A stretch of 55,917 nucleotides of DNA from Affinirhizobium lemnae (GTDB taxonomy: Bacteria > Pseudomonadota > Alphaproteobacteria > Rhizobiales > Rhizobiaceae): positions 1 through 55,917 of the forward strand of contig NZ_JALJQZ010000027.1 of assembly GCF_022968395.1 (NCBI RefSeq). Direction: 5' to 3'. A program made the position numbers and the translations under genes. The notes below the pieces were generated by a model. That model made no database searches and was not told where the DNA came from. It saw only the letters and a list, made by a program, of their open reading frames with translations. Positions 17,508-26,200 of this stretch are shown in pieces; the stretch's first letter is position 1, and each line of letters starts with the position of its first letter.

Positions 17508-17864
17508 TCAGCTGCCTCGATAGGTTGAATAGCTGTAGGGCGAGATCAGCAGGGGCACATGGTAATGGCCGCTTTCGTCCGCAATTCCGAAACGAATGGG
17601 AATGACATCCAGAAATGCGGGCTCGGCAAGGATGGCTCCGGACCGGCGCAGATAGTCACCGGCATGGAATACGAGTTCATACGTTCCCTTGCGGAACGTC
17701 TCGCCGATCAGGATCGGCCCGCCATCCACCCGCCCATCGGCGTTGGTCACCACAGACTTCAAATACCGGCGCGTCTCGCCCTCCAGGTGGAAGAGATCGA
17801 TTGCTAGACCCTCAGCGGGTTTACCGAGTGCGGTGTCGAGAACATGGGTGGTCAATCCGGTCAT
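17508..17864 (-). CDS. uraH: 5-hydroxyisourate hydrolase (transthyretin-like)
   Basis: 118-residue transthyretin-related enzyme that opens 5-hydroxyisourate to OHCU, the second step of urate breakdown. Catalytic residues appear in LTTHVLD (H7), IPIRFG (Arg), HYHVPLL (His), and the family C-terminal signature YRGS. There is no targeting signal. Its start overlaps the allA stop by 4 nt (ATGA), and the metallophosphoesterase follows after 1 nt. Confidence 0.95.
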   Translation of the reverse strand: MTGLTTHVLDTALGKPAEGLAIDLFHLEGETRRYLKSVVTNADGRVDGGPILIGETFRKGTYELVFHAGDYLRRSGAILAEPAFLDVIPIRFGIADESGHYHVPLLISPYSYSTYRGS

Positions 17865-18361
17865 AAACTGGGCTCGCTGATGCTATAGGGCTGCGGATAA
17901 AAGAATTCTTCCAGATTGTTGCCCGATCCGTCGCGGTCGACAACCAGGAAATCGGAAACCGTGCCGATCGTCATCAGCGGATGGTGCCAGACATTGCGGC
18001 GATAGTTCACGCCCTGGTCGCCCCGCGCCAGAAACACCTGCGGTTCGCCGGGCCTGCCCGCCTCATCCTGCGACACCACAACAAGATAGGGACGGCCATT
18101 CAAGGGCGAAAAACTCTGGCTGCCGAACGGGTGGCGCTCCATCATCGTCAGCGCATAGGGAAACGGCCGAGGCTGGCCCCGGAAGATGTTGATTATGACA
18201 CGCGCATCTTCACCTGAAACCTCCGCTTCCGCGAGCGCATGAAACCGCTCCGTATTACCGCCATTGATGAACTTCATGCGGGCGGGATCGGCCTCGATCA
18301 CCTGACCGAACGGCGCAAATGCGGCTTGAGTGAGCGGCTGGATGGGCAGGGTCCTGGACAT
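17861..18361 (-). CDS. allA: Ureidoglycolate lyase
   Basis: 166-residue AllA family cupin-like enzyme that cleaves ureidoglycolate to glyoxylate and urea. Typical motifs are [44 protein letters not shown], and [13 protein letters not shown]. Length is normal. It starts 6 nt after hepT and overlaps uraH by 4 nt. AllA implies an allantoicase route (allantoate to ureidoglycolate), but no allantoicase or allantoate amidohydrolase gene is in this window. Confidence 0.94.
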   Translation of the reverse strand: MSRTLPIQPLTQAAFAPFGQVIEADPARMKFINGGNTERFHALAEAEVSGEDARVIINIFRGQPRPFPYALTMMERHPFGSQSFSPLNGRPYLVVVSQDEAGRPGEPQVFLARGDQGVNYRRNVWHHPLMTIGTVSDFLVVDRDGSGNNLEEFFYPQPYSISEPSL

Positions 18362-18367
18362 GTGGAA

Positions 18368-18730
18368 TTATTCACCTTGGGCATGGATATGGCGCAGAGC
18401 GCGTAGCTGGGCAAGGAGTTGGGGAACCGCGGAAACAACCGTTGCCCAAACAGTATCAAGGTTGATGCTCAGATAGCCGTGGGCAATACGATTTCGCATA
18501 CCCCGCATTTCGGACCACGCCATTTCAGGATGCTGAGCGGCAAAATCCGGATATTTCTCCACCAGTTGGGCAGCTGCTTCACCGATGATAAGCAGGTTCA
18601 TTCCGACTGCACGCTGGATGATAACGTCTCGCAGAAACTCGTCTTTCGTCATGCCGGAAACAAACATCAACAGTTCTTCCGAAGCCGATGTCATTTGCTC
18701 GACGTAAGTCAGGAGACGGAAATCTGTCAT
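18368..18730 (-). CDS. hepT: HepT-family HEPN ribonuclease toxin
   Basis: 120-residue DUF86/HepT protein, the toxin of type VII HepT-MntA toxin-antitoxin systems. The HEPN RNase motif R-x4-6-H-x-Y appears as RNRIAHGY within MRGMRNRIAHGYLS near residue 90. An N-terminal helical stretch (MTSASEELLMFVSG) and VIQRAVGMNLLIIGEAAAQL match the family. The cognate MNT domain protein is encoded directly upstream with a 4-nt ATGA overlap. Known HepT toxins are neutralised by MntA AMPylation of the HEPN Tyr, and that Tyr is present. The pair sits inside the ureide operon, only 6 nt ahead of allA. Confidence 0.88.
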   Translation of the reverse strand: MTDFRLLTYVEQMTSASEELLMFVSGMTKDEFLRDVIIQRAVGMNLLIIGEAAAQLVEKYPDFAAQHPEMAWSEMRGMRNRIAHGYLSINLDTVWATVVSAVPQLLAQLRALRHIHAQGE

Positions 18731-19026
18731 ATCGGCCTTGCTTCCTGCAAAACCGCGCTCCGCACTTTTTCTGGGAAGTCACCCGGTGTCAGAAGGTGCA
18801 CCTCCATACCATCAAGCGCAGTTTGCAAATCAATCAGCAATCCGCCGAGATCAAAAAGAGTCGTATGATCCAGAGGATCCACCAGTATGTCGAGGTCGCT
18901 GTCTTCGCGATCTTCTCCTCGGGCAACGGAGCCAAATACACGCGGGTTGGCTGCCTGGCGCTTCTCTACGAGCCGCCGAATAAGTTCCCTGTTCTTCTCC
19001 AGCACTTCCGATGGGCGCATGTTCAA
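18727..19026 (-). CDS. mntA: MntA-family nucleotidyltransferase antitoxin
   Basis: 99-residue minimal nucleotidyltransferase. The active-site pattern GS-x10-D-x-D is seen in FGSVARGEDREDSDLDILVD near residue 40, with a third acidic residue later. In type VII systems MntA AMPylates and silences HepT. AGGAG is spaced 6 nt before the ATG. It begins 27 nt after the uraD stop and overlaps hepT by 4 nt, so the pair would be read from the puuE-uraD promoter unless it has its own. Confidence 0.88.
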   Translation of the reverse strand: MNMRPSEVLEKNRELIRRLVEKRQAANPRVFGSVARGEDREDSDLDILVDPLDHTTLFDLGGLLIDLQTALDGMEVHLLTPGDFPEKVRSAVLQEARPI

Positions 19027-19053
19027 CTCCTGCCGGACTATTCTACCCCATCC

Positions 19054-19551
19054 TCATGCGGAAGGCAGCATGCTTTCAAGCCGCAGGAGTGCGATACGCT
19101 CCACCTGCCCGCATGCGGTCGAAAACTCTTCGTCCCAGCTATTGTTCACCCGCGTCTGGAAAGCGGACAGGATATCGTGCCTGTTCAACCCCTTGACCGC
19201 AATGATGAAGGGGAAACCGAATTTCTGCGTATAGGCATTGTTCAACTCGGTGAATCGGGCATGCTCTTCCGGCGAAAGGCGATCCAGCCCTGCGCCTGCC
19301 TGCTCCTTCCGACTGTCTTCGGTGAGTTCCCCCGCAATCGCAAGCCTGCCCGCGAGATCCGGGTGCGCGCGCAGCACGCCTAGCCGCTCTTCCTCGGATG
19401 CTACACGAAAGACCGCCACCAGCGCTGCATGAACCCGCTGGGCATTGAGTGCCTCACCGCGCACCAGATCGTCGTCATAGGCGCGTTCTGCAATAAAGGG
19501 CGAATGTTCGAAAACGCCGCCAAAGCGGTCGACAAAGTCTTCCCGTGTCAT
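19054..19551 (-). CDS. uraD: OHCU decarboxylase
   Basis: 165-residue UraD enzyme that decarboxylates 2-oxo-4-hydroxy-4-carboxy-5-ureidoimidazoline to S-allantoin. Motifs are FVDRFGGVFEHSPFIAERA, RAHPDLAG with the catalytic His region, and LNNAYTQKFGFPFIIAVKG. Start set at the internal ATG 19551, 2 nt beyond the puuE stop; a longer frame would overlap puuE. It works between UraH and PuuE and is followed by mntA. Confidence 0.93.
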   Translation of the reverse strand: MTREDFVDRFGGVFEHSPFIAERAYDDDLVRGEALNAQRVHAALVAVFRVASEEERLGVLRAHPDLAGRLAIAGELTEDSRKEQAGAGLDRLSPEEHARFTELNNAYTQKFGFPFIIAVKGLNRHDILSAFQTRVNNSWDEEFSTACGQVERIALLRLESMLPSA

Positions 19552-19553
19552 GA

Positions 19554-20477
19554 TCAGATCGTGTCCGGCTTGTGGTGCTCGTGCCAATGGCGGGCAATCT
19601 CGATCCGCTTCGGAATCCAGACCTTCTTGTGTTCGAGCACATATTCCATGAAGCGCCTGAGCGCGGCGATACGGCCCGGACGGCCAACGAGGCGGCAGTG
19701 CAGACCGACGGACATCATCTTGGGCGCGCCGTCCTTGCCTTCCTGATAGAGCGCGTCGAACGTGTCCTTCAGGTAAGTATAGAACTGGTCGCCCGAATTG
19801 AAACCCTGCGGCGTGGCAAACCGCATGTCATTGGCATCCAGCGTATAGGGAATGATGAGGAAAGGCTTGCCATCCACACCCTTCACCCAGAAGGGCAGAT
19901 CGTCCGCATAGCTGTCGGAGGAATAGAGGAAACCGCCCTCCTCCTGCACCAGTCGCAACGTGTTGATGGATGGCTTGCCCTGATACATGCCATAGGGGCG
20001 ATCGCCAGCGACCTCCGTATGCAGGCGCACGGCATCGAGAATATGCTGCCGTTCCAGCTCCTCCGGGTAATCCTTGTATTCGTGCCAGCGATAGCCGTGG
20101 CTGGCGATTTCCCAGCCCGCCTCGTTCATGGCTGCCACAGCATCCGGGTTGCGCATCATCGCCAGGGTGACGCCATAGACCGTGCAGGGAACGTTCAGCT
20201 CCGTGAACAGGCGGTGCAGACGCCAGAAGCCAGCGCGCGAACCATATTCATAGATGCTTTCCATATTGAGATTGCGCTGCCCGGGCCATGCGGTCGCGCC
20301 GACGATTTCCGACAGCAGGTTTTCCGATGCAGGATCACCATCGAGAATGCAACTCTCGCCGCCTTCCTCGTAATTGATCACAAACTGGACCGCGATACGC
20401 GCACCACCCGGCCATTTCGGGTCCGGAATATTGCGACCGTAACCAATGAGATCACGCGGATAGAGTTCTGCCACCAT
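19554..20477 (-). CDS. puuE: Allantoinase, PuuE type
   Basis: 307-residue polysaccharide-deacetylase-fold allantoinase, metal-independent and unrelated to the amidohydrolase allantoinases. It hydrolyses allantoin to allantoate. Family stretches are NYEEGGESCILDGD, SIYEYGSRAGFWRLHRLF, ASHGYRWHEYKDY, and GLHCRLVGRPGR. Length is standard. It precedes uraD by 2 nt. GAAGG lies about 9 nt before the ATG. About 100 nt separate it from the DUF1045 gene upstream on the same strand. Confidence 0.94.
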   Translation of the reverse strand: MVAELYPRDLIGYGRNIPDPKWPGGARIAVQFVINYEEGGESCILDGDPASENLLSEIVGATAWPGQRNLNMESIYEYGSRAGFWRLHRLFTELNVPCTVYGVTLAMMRNPDAVAAMNEAGWEIASHGYRWHEYKDYPEELERQHILDAVRLHTEVAGDRPYGMYQGKPSINTLRLVQEEGGFLYSSDSYADDLPFWVKGVDGKPFLIIPYTLDANDMRFATPQGFNSGDQFYTYLKDTFDALYQEGKDGAPKMMSVGLHCRLVGRPGRIAALRRFMEYVLEHKKVWIPKRIEIARHWHEHHKPDTI

Positions 20478-20577
20478 CGAAAATCACCTTCTCAAACAGG
20501 GTTTCGACGGTAGCACTCACCAATCAAATGTCGAGTGTTTCTAATGCATTGCACAAGACATTTTCACGAAACACGAT

Positions 20578-21285
20578 TCAAGCGATCCGCCTCGCGGAGA
20601 CACTGCCCAACGGATGAAGCGAGTGCACCAGAAACGGCGCACCCGGCTCTGTCTCGACAAACAACGCCAGATTGACCAGCACCTGCGGCCGCTGGAGAAT
20701 AGGCTCGAAATAGCGCTTCAGCACCTGCTCGAAGACCGGCATTTCCGTCGATCCCACCGGACCTGTCAGCGTCATGTGAAAACGAAACTCGTCCATCACA
20801 TGCGGATGGCCAAACCGGTGCAGATTGGAAAACTGCGAGGCCGACAGGCGCTCCGTATCGACCCGCTCCAGTTCCGCCTCCGAAAGCGGAGCCCGGAACG
20901 CATCGAAATGCATCACGACGCTCGAAGCCAGATGGTTGAGGTCCGGGCATGGGCGCTCCGGCGCGAGCGCAAAACGGTTTCCAAGCCGCACGACTTCGAG
21001 ACGTGGCAGGGGTATCGGCTGATGCTGACCCGTGAAATGCAGAAGATGCCGCAGCAGCATCGGTTCGGTCATGCCGTCTGCAAGCCGGAAGGGCGGCTTC
21101 ATCGTCGCGTGAAAGCCATAGCGGCGCGGCACCGCCGTGTTGAAGGCAATCTCGTGCAGGCCGAGTTCCCGGATGAACGGCAATTCCATGGCCTCACCGG
21201 AGAACGCGTTTCTCCCAAGCCATTGCGATGCGGCAATGGTCAGTGGATCTGCCGCCGTGGGCGTAAAATTGATGGCATACCGCAT
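20578..21285 (-). CDS. DUF1045 protein, 2H phosphodiesterase-like
   Basis: 235-residue DUF1045 protein, also annotated as a putative phosphonate metabolism protein. Two H-x-T motifs of the 2H phosphoesterase superfamily are visible, YGFHATMKPPF near residue 57 and FRFHMTLTGPV near 168, which suggests RNA or nucleotide 2',3'-cyclic phosphodiesterase chemistry. Most relatives lie in phn clusters; here it heads the ureide operon strand instead, with no phn genes nearby. It may be co-transcribed with puuE across a 100-nt gap or be independent. Confidence 0.85.
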   Translation of the reverse strand: MRYAINFTPTAADPLTIAASQWLGRNAFSGEAMELPFIRELGLHEIAFNTAVPRRYGFHATMKPPFRLADGMTEPMLLRHLLHFTGQHQPIPLPRLEVVRLGNRFALAPERPCPDLNHLASSVVMHFDAFRAPLSEAELERVDTERLSASQFSNLHRFGHPHVMDEFRFHMTLTGPVGSTEMPVFEQVLKRYFEPILQRPQVLVNLALFVETEPGAPFLVHSLHPLGSVSARRIA

Positions 21286-21369
21286 CTGCTAACCTCCAAG
21301 GTCCCCCGACCTCGCCGAGCAGCAGATAGGTGATTCAGATGACAGCGTGACGACACGGATATGTCGATT

Positions 21370-22572
21370 TTACTCCGCGGATGCAACTTTCAGATGATGC
21401 TCCAGCACGTAACTACCCGGAACCAACATTGGCTGCCCCGCCATGCCGGAAAGGACCGCATCCGCCAGACGATGGGCGATCCCGAACGAGACCTTGAAAC
21501 CGCCCGTCAGTGCGAAAACATTGGGCGCATCGGGATGCGGGCCAATCATCGGATCGCGATCCACAGCCCTTGGCCGCAAGCCGGCCCACCGCTCTACCAA
21601 CGGCGCCTCGGCAATCGCCGGACACAGAGCCCGCGCCTTTTCAACAAGCGCATCCAGCCGATGATCCGTGTCGAACGGCGCATCGAACTCTTCCTCGCTC
21701 GTACTGCCGATTGCAACCGTGCCATTCTCGTGCGGCACCACATAGACCCCGTTGAGATAAATGATCGGAGCGTCTGCCGGAACATCCGCCTTCAGCAAGG
21801 CCGCCTGTCCTTTCACGCCGCGCCCTAACGGTTTGCGAAGTACCGGCCCCAGCCCATCCAGCAGTGCGAATGAACCAACGCCTGCCGCAACCACTGCCTG
21901 ACCGAACCGGAGGTCTTCGCCATTCGACAGGATGGCCCGATCAGGGAGAACCCTGGCAACGGCCTCACCATCCAGCCGGCTTACGGTCGGCAACTGGTCG
22001 CAAGCAGCCACGAGTGCGGCGACCAGACTGCGTGGTGATACACGTCCTGCCAGACCGTCATCGATCAACCCGGCACCACACGCGTCTGGAGAAAGCCAAT
22101 TGGGATCGGCAGGTGTATCCAGCACCCGCCATTCAAAACGCCTCTCGCCGTTCTGCCATCGAAGAACTGCATCCTCACCATTACGTTCTGCAATGGTGCG
22201 CAGATGCGGCTTGGGCAGCGGGATCAACCGCCCGCACCGGCTATAGCCGCAGGAAAGGCCTGTTGCAGCCTCCAGCCGCGCTACCTCTTCTTCGAGTTGC
22301 ACGAGCGCATCGAACTGAAACTGTTTCTTCTCGTTCCAGCGGTCGGGCGTGTGCGCCATCAGGGCGCCCAGCAGGCCGCCGCTCGCACCCGCGGCGGGCG
22401 CCTGTGCATCAACAAGCAGGGTCTTTAATCCAGCGCGGCCGGCCTTCAGCGCAAACCACAGCCCCATGACCCCTGCACCGATGACAAGAAGATCGACAGT
22501 GCGCCTTGCCGATACGGATTGACCGCCGGAGGGCAGCGCACTATCCGCATGGGTCAGAAAAGGATGAACCAT
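21370..22572 (-). CDS. FAD-dependent oxidoreductase (DadA/glycine-oxidase-like)
   Basis: 400-residue flavoprotein of the DAO family. The FAD Rossmann motif LLVIGAGVMG lies near residue 30, with GASGGLLGALM and a late GGFKVSFGIA. An N-terminal extension of about 25 residues precedes the fold. The DAO domain and its position next to mnmD suggest it could supply the FAD oxidase half of MnmC, which in enterobacteria is fused to the methyltransferase. A general amine or glycine oxidase role is equally possible. Its ATG overlaps the divergent mnmD ATG by 2 bp; GGGAG, inside mnmD, is spaced 5 nt upstream. Confidence 0.8.
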   Translation of the reverse strand: MVHPFLTHADSALPSGGQSVSARRTVDLLVIGAGVMGLWFALKAGRAGLKTLLVDAQAPAAGASGGLLGALMAHTPDRWNEKKQFQFDALVQLEEEVARLEAATGLSCGYSRCGRLIPLPKPHLRTIAERNGEDAVLRWQNGERRFEWRVLDTPADPNWLSPDACGAGLIDDGLAGRVSPRSLVAALVAACDQLPTVSRLDGEAVARVLPDRAILSNGEDLRFGQAVVAAGVGSFALLDGLGPVLRKPLGRGVKGQAALLKADVPADAPIIYLNGVYVVPHENGTVAIGSTSEEEFDAPFDTDHRLDALVEKARALCPAIAEAPLVERWAGLRPRAVDRDPMIGPHPDAPNVFALTGGFKVSFGIAHRLADAVLSGMAGQPMLVPGSYVLEHHLKVASAE

Positions 22573-23296
22573 GACGGCTCCCGGACAGACTGAAAACGAG
22601 GCGACACCGCTGGAATGGCGCGAGGGCGATATGCCCTATTCCACCCAGTTTGGCGATCACTTTTATTGTCAGACCGATGGCAGGCTCGAATGCGGCCACG
22701 TGTTTCTGGCTGGAAACGGTCTGCCGGAACGCTGGCAGAGGCCGGGCGAATTCCGCATCGGCGAACTAGGCTTCGGAACGGGCCTGAACTTTTGCGAAAC
22801 ATGGCGCCAGTGGGAGCAGACAGCACCATTCGACGCAAGCCTGCATTTCACCTCATTCGAACTGCTGCCGCTGGCTGCAAACGAAATAGACCGCGCGCTT
22901 GCCCATTGGCCGGAGGTGGATGCAGAGCGCAAGGCGCTCACCGCCCTCTGGCCGGAGCGGCCCGAAGGCATAGTATCGCTGAACCTGAATGACCGGGTTC
23001 GCCTGACTGTCGTGTGCGGAGAAGCGGGTACAAACGTTCCCCTTTGGGATGGCATATTCGATGCGTGGTTTCTGGATGGGTTCGCACCCTCGCGCAATCC
23101 AACCATGTGGTCGCTGGACCTCATGACGGCAGTCTGTGAGAAAACCGCCATGGACGGTACATTCGCCACTTATGCAGCGGCGGGCTTCGTGCGGAGAAAC
23201 TTGCAGGCGGCAGGCTTTGTCGTGGAACGACGACCGGGCTTTGCGGGCAAGCGAGAAATGTTGTGTGGTATCAGGCTCTCAAAAGATCCAGCATGA
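22571..23296 (+). CDS. mnmD: MnmD-like tRNA U34 methyltransferase
   Basis: 241-residue member of the MnmC methyltransferase family (DUF752). It would methylate 5-aminomethyl-2-thiouridine at the wobble position of tRNAs. Signature regions are YSTQFGDHFY near residue 23, SAM motif GELGFGTGLNF near 66, FTSFELLPL, and DAWFLDGFAPSRNP near 160. Length matches stand-alone MnmD, without the oxidase domain. AAGGA within the divergent oxidoreductase gene lies 7 nt before its ATG. Its TGA abuts the stop of the convergent histidine kinase gene (TGATCA). Confidence 0.88.
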   Translation: MTAPGQTENEATPLEWREGDMPYSTQFGDHFYCQTDGRLECGHVFLAGNGLPERWQRPGEFRIGELGFGTGLNFCETWRQWEQTAPFDASLHFTSFELLPLAANEIDRALAHWPEVDAERKALTALWPERPEGIVSLNLNDRVRLTVVCGEAGTNVPLWDGIFDAWFLDGFAPSRNPTMWSLDLMTAVCEKTAMDGTFATYAAAGFVRRNLQAAGFVVERRPGFAGKREMLCGIRLSKDPA

Positions 23297-26200
23297 TCAA
23301 ACCTGAAAGGCGCCGTCGGCTTCCGCATCCAGTGAATACCAATCACTGATCTTGGCGATCAGGATTTCCGGGCTGATTGGCTTGGAGAGGTAGTCATCCA
23401 TTCCCGCTGCCAGACAGAGATCACGGTCGCTTTCCAGCGCATGGGCCGTCACGCCGATGATGGGGGTACGGCCTCCCTCGGACCGTTCGATCTCCCGAAT
23501 GCGACGCGTCGCCTGGTGTCCGTTCATGAGCGGCATGGAGACATCCATCAGGATGAGGCACGGTCTTTCCTGCATCCACGCGGCAACGGCCTGTTCTCCA
23601 TTTTCCACCATGCGGAAGCGCACGCCCATGGACTGCAGGATCTGGGTGAAAACGATCTGGTTAACCTCATTGTCTTCCGCGACAAGAATTTCGAGCGCCC
23701 CGGGCATCTTCCGCCTTTCTTCGGGTTTAGGGACCGGGCCGTCGTGGGCTGCTCTGGAAACTGACCCGGCATGCCAAACCGAAAGCCTTCTGGAGGCATT
23801 TGAGGCTTCTCTGTCTCGCCTGCCATTTCGCACCACATCGACGAGCGTAGAGTGCAGCAACTGCCCGCGGGCAGGCTTCATGAGATGCGCCTGAACATTC
23901 AGGCCTTCGTTGCCCACCTCCGCATGCGCCGTATCCATGGAGGTCAGGAAAATGATCGGCAGGTCCGCCAACCGGGCGTCCTTGCGAATGGCAGCTGCGA
24001 CCGCAAGCCCGTTCATTTCAGGCATCTGATAATCGAGGATGAGGGCATCCACCCGAACACCCAACTCATCCGCCGCCCTGAGAACCGTAAGCCCTTCCTC
24101 CCCGCTGGCGGTTGCAACGCCGTCGAAGCCCCAGGATGCCAGTTGTTCGGAAAGGATCTGCCTGTTGATAGGATTGTCATCGATGACGAGAATTCTGGCG
24201 TTCTGCACGCTGGTCGGCGTGGTGAGCGACACGCCGCTTCCAGGTGCCGCGTCGAAGGGTAGAACTGCCGAAAAGATGGAGCCCTGCCCGATCTTGCTCT
24301 CAACGCGAATCGTACCGCCGAAGATTTCCACCAGACCCGCTGTGATTGACAGTCCCAGACCGGTTCCCTCGTGCCGTCGCGTCGAAGAGCCATCGACTTG
24401 GGAGAACTTTTCGAAAATCCGGTCCAGTTGCTCGTCCGGAATACCGATGCCAGTATCCTCGATCCTCAAGTGAAGAGAAACGTGGTGGTCTTCGGTGCGC
24501 TCGGCATGGACATCCACAAGTACATGCCCCTGCTCCGTAAACTTGATTGCATTGCCCAGAAGATTGGTGACGATCTGCCGGAAGCGTCCGGCATCGCCAA
24601 GTACGCGAATGTCCCCGCCGCTTGCCTTGACTATGAGCTCGATGTCCTTTTCAGCCGCAGAGGAAGACAAGAGTGTTGCGACATCCTCCACCGCGTCGAT
24701 GACATCGAACGGCACTTTTCGCAGGCTCATCTGCCCTGCATCGATCTTGGAGAAATCCAGGATGTCGTTGATGATCGTCATCAGCGCCTTGCCCGATTTC
24801 ACGATGATTTCGGTGAAGGTCTTCTGTTTCGTATCCAGGTTGGATTTGGACAAAAGCTCTGCCATGCCAAGCACGCCATTCATAGGCGTCCTGATCTCAT
24901 GGCTCATATTTGCGAGGAATTCGGATTTCGCCTTGTCGGCGGCTTCCGCACGCGCCAACAGACGCTGGAGCTCCCGTTCACGGTGGCGGATCTCGGTGAC
25001 ATCGGTGTAGACGGCGAGATATTGCTGCTCGCCGCTCTTCTTCATTTCGAGGTCAATGAAGCGATCGCCACCAATACACATGGAGATCCTTGCGCTTGCG
25101 CCGCCGACAGGCCCCTGCGCCCATTCCTGTAACTGATGGACCACTTTGTCTGCGTCAGGAATATTGCCACGCTCGATCAGCCGCAGGTAAAGCGGTCGCC
25201 ATTGCTTGCCGACCTGAAGATCATCCTCGGGAAGATCCAGAAGTCGATGGACCGCATCATTGCAAAAGGCGATTTGTTCGCCATTCATTATGAGAATGCC
25301 CTGCGACATGGCGCCGGTCGCGTCGCGCATCATCTCCGCATGGCTGTCGAGCGCCTCCCTTGCCTCCAGAGCCTCCTGCTCCCGACGGCGGATGGCCGTG
25401 ATGTCGACGCAGGTGAAAAGGATCTTGTCGTCGCCCACATGCATCCGGTCCACCAGAATGCGTCGGCCATTTGGATTGGACAATTCGAATTGTGGAATGG
25501 GACCGGGGCGACGCAGCATCTCGGTCCGCTGGTGGATCAGTGTATCGACGTCGATCTTTTCATTATCGTATATCCCGCGCGCAAAGTTAAAACGCAGGAA
25601 ATCCTGGTACTGCTCGCCCGTCCAGTTCCGGTATTCGTCACCGTCTGCCCTCCAGAACTCGTTCAGTGTTTGGTTGACGTATTCGAGCCGCATAGCGCTG
25701 TTGAGAATGGCAATGCCGACGGGCAGAGCTTCAAGTATAGCCCTTAACTGCTCATGCATTGCCTCGGCGCGCCGTTGCGCATCCCGTGCGAGAGAAACAT
25801 CGGTCACAGAGCCGACGATATACGGCTCGCCCGATGGTGATGAGATCCGGCCAAGCCGGGTGATGGCCGCCATGACTTGGCCGTCCTGAAATACGACATC
25901 CTCATCCTTTTCGATACTGCCGCCATGTTGCAACAGTCTTTCATGTTCCTCGCGATACCGATCGGCGGAATCCGGGAACATCTCCTGTTCCGTCTTGCCG
26001 ATGAACTTCTGCCGGTCACCACCCAGCATTTCTTCGTAGATACGGTTGACATATAGAATCCGGTGGCGGCTATCGCGCAAGAACACGGCAACAGGCAGAT
26101 CTTCGAACACAGCACGGAAAATCTGGCCCTCCTCGACTTCCCTCGCCAGGCGCATTTCCTGCACCTTGATATCCGTTACATCCTGCCGCAACAGGACAAT

